A stretch of 64,000 bases of DNA from Dastarcus helophoroides. Lineage: Eukaryota; Arthropoda; Insecta; Coleoptera; Bothrideridae. The DNA lies in the NCBI GenBank assembly GCA_028583605.1, contig CM053329.1:15167948-15231947 (forward strand), given 5' to 3'. Positions within the stretch are counted from its first letter, which is position 1. Each line of letters begins with the position of its first letter. Shown piece after piece: positions 58,120 to 64,000 of this stretch. Made by a program: the position numbers and the translations under genes. A model generated the notes under the pieces. That model worked only from the letters and a program-made list of their open reading frames with translations, ran no database searches and was not told the origin of the DNA.

Positions 58120-60042
58120 TGAATAGAAGTAAATTTAAACTTGTATGTACTTTATTATTTTTTTCTTTAAAATTTCGACTTTAAATGAAATTTAGTCTTT
58201 CTTTAGCAAGTATAACTATTTTTATCGATATGTCGACTTTTATTCTTTAGTTCTAGACATTTTTCTCGAAAGTTTGAGTTAACACTCGGACTATAAGTTT
58301 AAGTTTGGAATTTTCGACTTTTACCCCGAAAACTCAAAATTTTAAGGACTTGAATCTGTGTAAATCATTTTGAAAGATTGTTACTCATAAATTTAGTTAG
58401 TTTTTCTTCAAAATTTAGACTTTTTTCAAGAATGTTAATTTTTCTCTTTAAATTTGGATATTCTTTCGAAATTTTGAATTAAGATTCAAAATAAAAAATA
58501 ACATAAAATATTTAAATTCAAATTAGCACTTTTGCATTTGAAATCTAACTTCTGCTAATATTTTCGGAAAAAATTCGAAATGTTTAATTTAAATGTATAT
58601 TTTAAGCGGAACAATAAAGAATCCACAAAAAATGCAATTTCAGTGATTTCTAAATTTTAATTTTCTGTAGAAAATTTTAAATTTCAAGATCAACGACCAA
58701 TATTCTGAAAAAAAACGCGAATTTCAATTTTAGATACGAAATTTTAGGAAAAATTTTAGCTGCAGCTAAAAAGTTCGTGAAGAGATTAAACATTTTGAGA
58801 ATCGATTTTGGACACAAAAGTTTAAGAAGCAAAGGGCCGAACTTTCGAGTTAATACCGGAAGTTTCGCGAAAACAATTAATATTTAAAAAAGACAATTTT
58901 GGCTTCTAAATTCTAAACAATTTGAAAAAAATATCGCAATTTCCAGGCTAACGTCGAAATCTTGAGAAAAAAATCAAAGTTTTCAGAATAAAAATTATAA
59001 TTTTAGCGTAAACAAAATCGTTGGAGGTTTAAATTAGACATTATCTAAGATGTCACCATTCACTCTAAAAATTTCGACCCCAATTTCAATGTCCCAGCTT
59101 TAACTTGGAATATAATGCTGTATTTGCCATGAAATTTGTAACATGAAATTTAAAAATTACAAGGTTAAATTTAAAATAACGAGATTTTGGCGAAAATTTT
59201 AAGAAAAAAATCATATCTTGGAATTTTAGGAGTTTTAGGAAGTCGGCAGTGTATAAAATTATAAGATTTTAAATTTGGGGTTTTGAAAAAAAATTGACGT
59301 ACTAAAAAAAATGGAATTTGAAAGAAAAAATTGACCAAAAATTGAAAATTTGACTAATACCTTCAAAAGATAGAAATATCAAATTAGGAAAGGAAAATCG
59401 AAGTTTAAGGAAAGAAGTAAATTTGGAGTTTTTTAAAAAAAGTTCAAATTTCCAGAAAAACTTGAATTTGCAAATAAAAATGTAAGGAAAGCCCAGTTTC
59501 CCTAGCTTGAATGAAAAACGCGCTACTGCTTTATTCTAAAGTTACAACGGAGGATATATACTTTTTTTTACTTTAAACTCGAAATTTTAAGAGAAGAGAA
59601 GAAATATTTTGAGTAATTTCTAAATGTAAGTGGAAATTTCAAAAAAAAAGTCGAAAATCTCGAAAAATAAGATTCATTTGAAACTGCGAGGTTTTAGCGA
59701 AAATTTAAAATTTTAATTTGGTTTGAAATGTTAAGAATAAGGTCAATATTTTTTAGAAAATATAGAAATTGTTAGTTTCTAATCTAATTTTTAAACTAAA
59801 ATGAGAAATTGAAAGTAAACTCCTAATTTTGAGATCAAGGTTGCACGGATTTGTGTAAAATTTTAAAAAAGAAATTGAAATCTCTAAAAAAAATTCTAAA
59901 GTGAAGGTTAAAATAAAACTGTTTTAAGTACATAAATGCAACGAACCGAAATAAACCGATATTTTTTCCGGTTTTCGTTCCGACGAAAATAAGGGTTTTC
60001 TTCGGCCTCCGATTTTCGGTTCAGTTCCGGTTCGAAGCCCTG
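58120..60042. mobile_element. CAGGGCTTCGAACCGG-type repeat, right copy (inverted)
   Basis: Reverse complement of 22873-23875 plus 33228-34235, ending AGTTCCGGTTCGAAGCCCTG at 60042. It carries the empty site of the DIRS-like insertion around 59110 (CATTATATTCCAAGTTAAAG read on the other strand). The sequence outside its end (CTGTGTAC) does not match the sequence outside the left copy (TGAAAAAA), so the two are separate copies and not the two ends of one insertion. Confidence 0.8.
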
Positions 60043-61789
60043 CTGTGTACTATGTTAAAAATCTTAACTAAGGACTAAACGTATTTAATTAAACTAAGTA
60101 AATCTCCTTATTTCTAATTTAGGTTTTCTCCGGTAAAGGAACCGCATAGGAGATAAAAGAGAACTTCTTGCGACATCTATGGCACAAAAGTGATACTAAA
60201 ATTCCTGTAAGGTTTATATTCTGCAAGGAACAAGACATTATAATTGATTATATCCTTATTTTATTTTAATTTCATCCTTGAGCCTGCACATTTTGGGAAA
60301 AACTGAAAAGAAAGAGAAAGAAATTAATTCCATTTCCAGTGCAATTAAACACCCAACAAAACTACTATTTTTTATACTAGTCTAGTCTACAATTCTGCAT
60401 TAATCCGAAATTAAGGAGCTTGTGAAGATTTTTTTAGTAACAGCCCTTTTTTGTTTGTTGGTCTGAACCTAGGGCACCATTTAGGGGCGCCCCAAATCCC
60501 AAATATTTTTAAAACTTGTTTAAGTTTGCATCCAGAAATCACTTTCTGGAAATTGACGCAGATTTCCATTCTGAATTGTTATATACTCGCTTTAGAATAG
60601 CATCAAAATCGTTTCATAAAATTACCATTTGATTGCACCAAACTGCTGGTATTGACTTCATCTTCGTTAAGATTAGACTGAATTCAAATCTTAACGCAGA
60701 TGAACGCAGATGCCCTCGGCTCGAATTCAAAAATATATCGACATACGTTTAGATATTAAATTAAAATATAAATACTCTCCAGAACTGTTTTTATCACTCA
60801 CTATGATGTATTACTTTTATCTTATCTCCTCCAAATTCATTCAACAAATTCCTAATCCACTCGAGTAAACAACAAAAAGGTATAATCAATGTATACATTA
60901 TGTCACCGTTCTCTGAGAGTATTTCTATTAAAAATACACCATTACATAACGTTTTCCTTTATTCAGCATCTCGAACGCTAAGAAATATTGATCTCGGGAC
61001 CAGAATCTCAACGAGATTAGCGCAAATATATTTTTAATCCGCATATATCCCCGAAGGTGCTAAAATCCAAATATTTACATTTTGCTCGGCCAGTTGAAAG
61101 GATTATGCACCGACAAATTCGAGATGTATGTTACTGATTCACAATGCATAATAATTTTGGAATTTGGTACAATTTTAGAATTGACCTACGCATGAAAAGT
61201 AATTACGCCAAGTGTAATTGCACCAGTAAGATATCTTACCACAAAGTTAATGCACAGCGCCGGAAAATGTTTATTTATGCTTCATTATTTCCAACTTGCA
61301 ATAAAATAACTAATTCTTGGTAAATGTTTATATTTTGACATGTTGTGGGCGCAGATTTTATTGCGCAATTAGTTTTCGATGCAGATGTTTTTACCAGCTT
61401 GAAAAGAAAACGATTTAATTAGGCCCTTTGCTCTGATACGTCCCAGAGTTAAATAATTAGTAGTCCAAAAAAAATCAGTAGTCCAAAAAGACGAAAAATT
61501 GATAATCAAAACTTAAAGTTACGCGAAAAAAGTCTAAAATTTAAAATCGAAACCAGAGGATGAAAGTTGAAAAATCCTATTTTCGAGTGCAACGTCGAAT
61601 TTTGATGAAAAATGTAAAACGTTTTGGATTTGTTAGCAAATTTTTGGGACCAAGCTCGAAATAACGAGCAAAAAACTAAAACTTTCCAAATTAAATCAAA
61701 ATCTTTTGAAACTGTCAGTGGTATTTAAGTCGAAGATTGAAAAAGAAAAGTAAAAAAAAGTAATTCAATTGCAATGAAATATTCTCTAA
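60043..61789. other. Unique intergenic sequence, no gene recognised
   Basis: Single-copy, mixed composition to about 61450, then AT-rich. No open frame with a recognisable domain, no RNA gene. Confidence 0.5.
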
Positions 61790-63730
61790 AATTCACAAAT
61801 GTGCCCTTGGAGGACCATACGTACAGAAATATTATGTTAAAACGTTGGATGCTTGGTGGTTCATCAGTATTAGAGTTGTTTTCCCAAGGAATCTTCTCTA
61901 AAATTCGCAAATCTTCTCATGAAGTATCCTGATCAAAATAATTTTAAGCTAAAACGTTGTGCTCTTGGAAGACTGTTAGTAAAGTAATATTATGTTAAAA
62001 AGTTGGGTATTTGATGGTTCATCAGTATTAGAGTTGTTTTCCCAAGAAATATTTACCAAACTGCGCAAATCTTATCATGGAGTATCCTGATCAAAATAAC
62101 TTTGAGCTAAAATGTTGGGCATTTGATAATTCATCAATATTTCAATTATATGCCATTCTCTTCTTGGAGAACCACAGGCAAAACAAAATAATGTTAAAAA
62201 GTTGGGCCTTTGGTGGTTTATCTGGCAGTGTTCTCCCATAAAATTCTCAAAATCTGCAAATGTTGTCATTGGGGATCCTTGTCATAATAATTTTGAACGA
62301 AAACGTTGAGCATTTAATTCTTCATCAACATCTCAATTGTTTGATCACAAAAATTTATCTAAAATTTACAAATGTGCTCTTGGAAGACCATAGGCAAAAT
62401 ATTACTGTATTAAAAAGTTTGATATTTGGTGGTTCATCAATACTGCAGTTGTTTTCCCACGAAATCTTCTCTAAAATTTGCAAACGTTGTCATGGAGTAT
62501 CCTGATCAAAATAACTTTGAGCTAAAACGTTGGACATTTGGTAGTTCATCAGTATTTCAATTGTTTTGCCGCGAAACATTTTCTTCTTGAAGAACCACAA
62601 GCAAAATAAGATAATGTGAAAAAGTTGGGCTTTTGGTGGTTTATCTGGCAGTGTTCTCCCATGAAATCTCCAAAATGTACAAATGTTGTCATTGAGAATC
62701 CTAATCATAATAATTTTGAACTAAAACGTTGATCGTTTGATTCTTCATCAGTATTTCAATTGTTCGACCACGAAAATTTCTCTAAAGTTCACAAATGTGT
62801 TCTTGGAGGACCATAGGCAAAATAATAGTGTTTTAAAAAGTTGGGTATTTGGTGGTTCATCAATACTGCAGTTGTTATCCTACGAAATCTTCTCTGAAAT
62901 TCGCAAACGTTCTCATGGGGTATCCTAATCAAAATAACTTTGAACTAAAATGTTGGGCATTTGGTAGTTCATCAGTATTTCAATTGTTTTGCCACAAAAT
63001 ATTTTCTTTTTGGAGAACCACAGGCAAAATAAGATAATCTCAAAAAGTTGTGCTTTTGGTGGTTTATCTGGCAGCGTTCTCCTATGAAATCTCCAAAATC
63101 TACAAATGTTGTCATTGAAGATCCTGATCATAATAATTTTGAACTAAAACGTTGATCGTTTGATTCTTCATCAGTATTTCAATTGTTTGATCACAAGAAT
63201 TTCTCTAAACTACATAAATATGTTCTTGGAATACCATAGGCAAAATAATACTAAATTAAAAAGTTGGATATTTAGCGGTTCATTAATAATGCAGATGTTT
63301 TTCCACGAAATCTTCTCTAAAATTCGCCAACGTTCTCACGGGGTATCCTGATCAAAATAACTTTGAGCCAAAATGTTGGACATTTGGTAATTCATCAGTA
63401 TTTTAATTGTTTTGCCACGAAAAATTTTCTTCTTTGAGAACTACAGGCAAAATAAGATAATGGCAAAAAGTTGGGCTTTTGGTGGTTTATCTGGCAGTGT
63501 TCTTCCATGAAATCCCCAAAATCTGCAAATGTTGTTATTGGGGATCCTGATCATAATAACTTTGAACTAAAATGTTGAGCATTTAATTCTTCAACAACAT
63601 CTCAATTGTTTGACCGCCAAATCTTCTCTAAAATTTGCAAACGTACTCATGGAGTATCCTGATCAAAACTACTTGGAGCTAAGACGTTGGGCATCATTAT
63701 TTCTATTGTTTTGCCACAAAACATTCCCTT
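61790..63730 (+). repeat. About 420-bp tandem array, about four and a half units
   Basis: GTTTTCCCACGAAATCTTCTCTAAAATTTGC and TATCCTGATCAAAATAACTT recur at about 62037, 62452, 62873 and 63297. Each unit contains related quarter-units sharing TTCATCAGTATTTCAATTGTTT and TTGGTGGTTCATC. Small open frames on both strands repeat with the unit and are not genes. Confidence 0.85.
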
Positions 63731-64000
63731 TGGTGGTTCATCTGTGTTAGTTTTCTTTTACAAAGAATCAAGTAACAAAAATGTATCCACATAACTAACC
63801 CTTAGTCTAAATATAGATTTATTATTGTGTACATAAAATGACAGGCCCCGTCTGACTCGTTGATGACGGTCTTAGGGATTATGGCTAACTATAAGCTTTT
63901 TCTTGTTTTGTATGTTCACACACCAAAGTTAAGACGAAATAAAGTCAATGTATTGAAAGTTCTTGTTCAGACTACATCGTTTAAAATTATAATTTTAAGT
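63731..64000. other. Unique sequence at the right edge
   Basis: No feature is recognised. Confidence 0.4.

Noticed and set aside
22873..60042. One 37 kb transposon with CAGGGCTTCGAACCGG ends carrying the Dh31 hormone exon
   Set aside because: The flanks do not form a target duplication and a host exon lies inside. Two inverted copies of a shorter repeat explain the data better.

Overview
The window looks like one locus of an insect genome. It holds the coding exons of the calcitonin-like diuretic hormone 31 precursor (Dh31), plus strand, spread over 48 kb: exons at 59-168, 245-355 and 47977-48112. The spliced frame is 118 codons plus stop: a signal peptide, a spacer peptide, then a Lys-Arg-flanked 31-residue DH31 with Gly amidation donor and a run of four Arg. 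The intron before the last exon is 47.6 kb and AT-rich. It holds no other host gene that I recognise. A beetle would fit the peptide and the repeat load, but nothing here proves it.

Layout. 1-360: Dh31 exons. 360-14700: AT-rich intron with copies of a foldback MITE-like family and a block of dead minus-strand non-LTR retrotransposon pieces (about 8300-13260). 14744-21835: a 7.1 kb non-autonomous hAT-type element with perfect 8-bp target duplication, filled with a tandem AT-rich array. 22873-34235: one copy of a TIR-type repeat starting CAGGGCTTCGAACCGG, broken by a 9.3 kb DIRS-like tyrosine-recombinase retroelement (about 23876-33218), which is itself broken by a second hAT-type element (25086-29599, 8-bp duplication). 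34930-46850: a large foldback region with arms made of tandem repeats. 47000-47800: a duplicated segment and a degenerate tRNA-like sequence. 47977-48112: last Dh31 exon.

Downstream of the gene: a tandem array of about 145-bp units (48600-52720), more of the foldback satellite, a decayed Tc1/mariner-like element with about 420-bp TIRs (54347-56424), a 93-bp non-LTR 3' end with 11-bp target duplication (57498-57590), an inverted second copy of the CAGGGCTTCGAACCGG repeat ending at 60042, and a 420-bp-unit tandem array (61790-63730).

The only apparently functional protein product is the Dh31 precursor. All transposon reading frames are broken. The most notable structures are the DIRS-like element with inverted terminal repeats and an internal complementary region, the nested-insertion chronology that can be read from intact target duplications, and the recurrence of the same degenerate GTCGAAATTTCGAGAAAA-type filler inside unrelated TIR elements.
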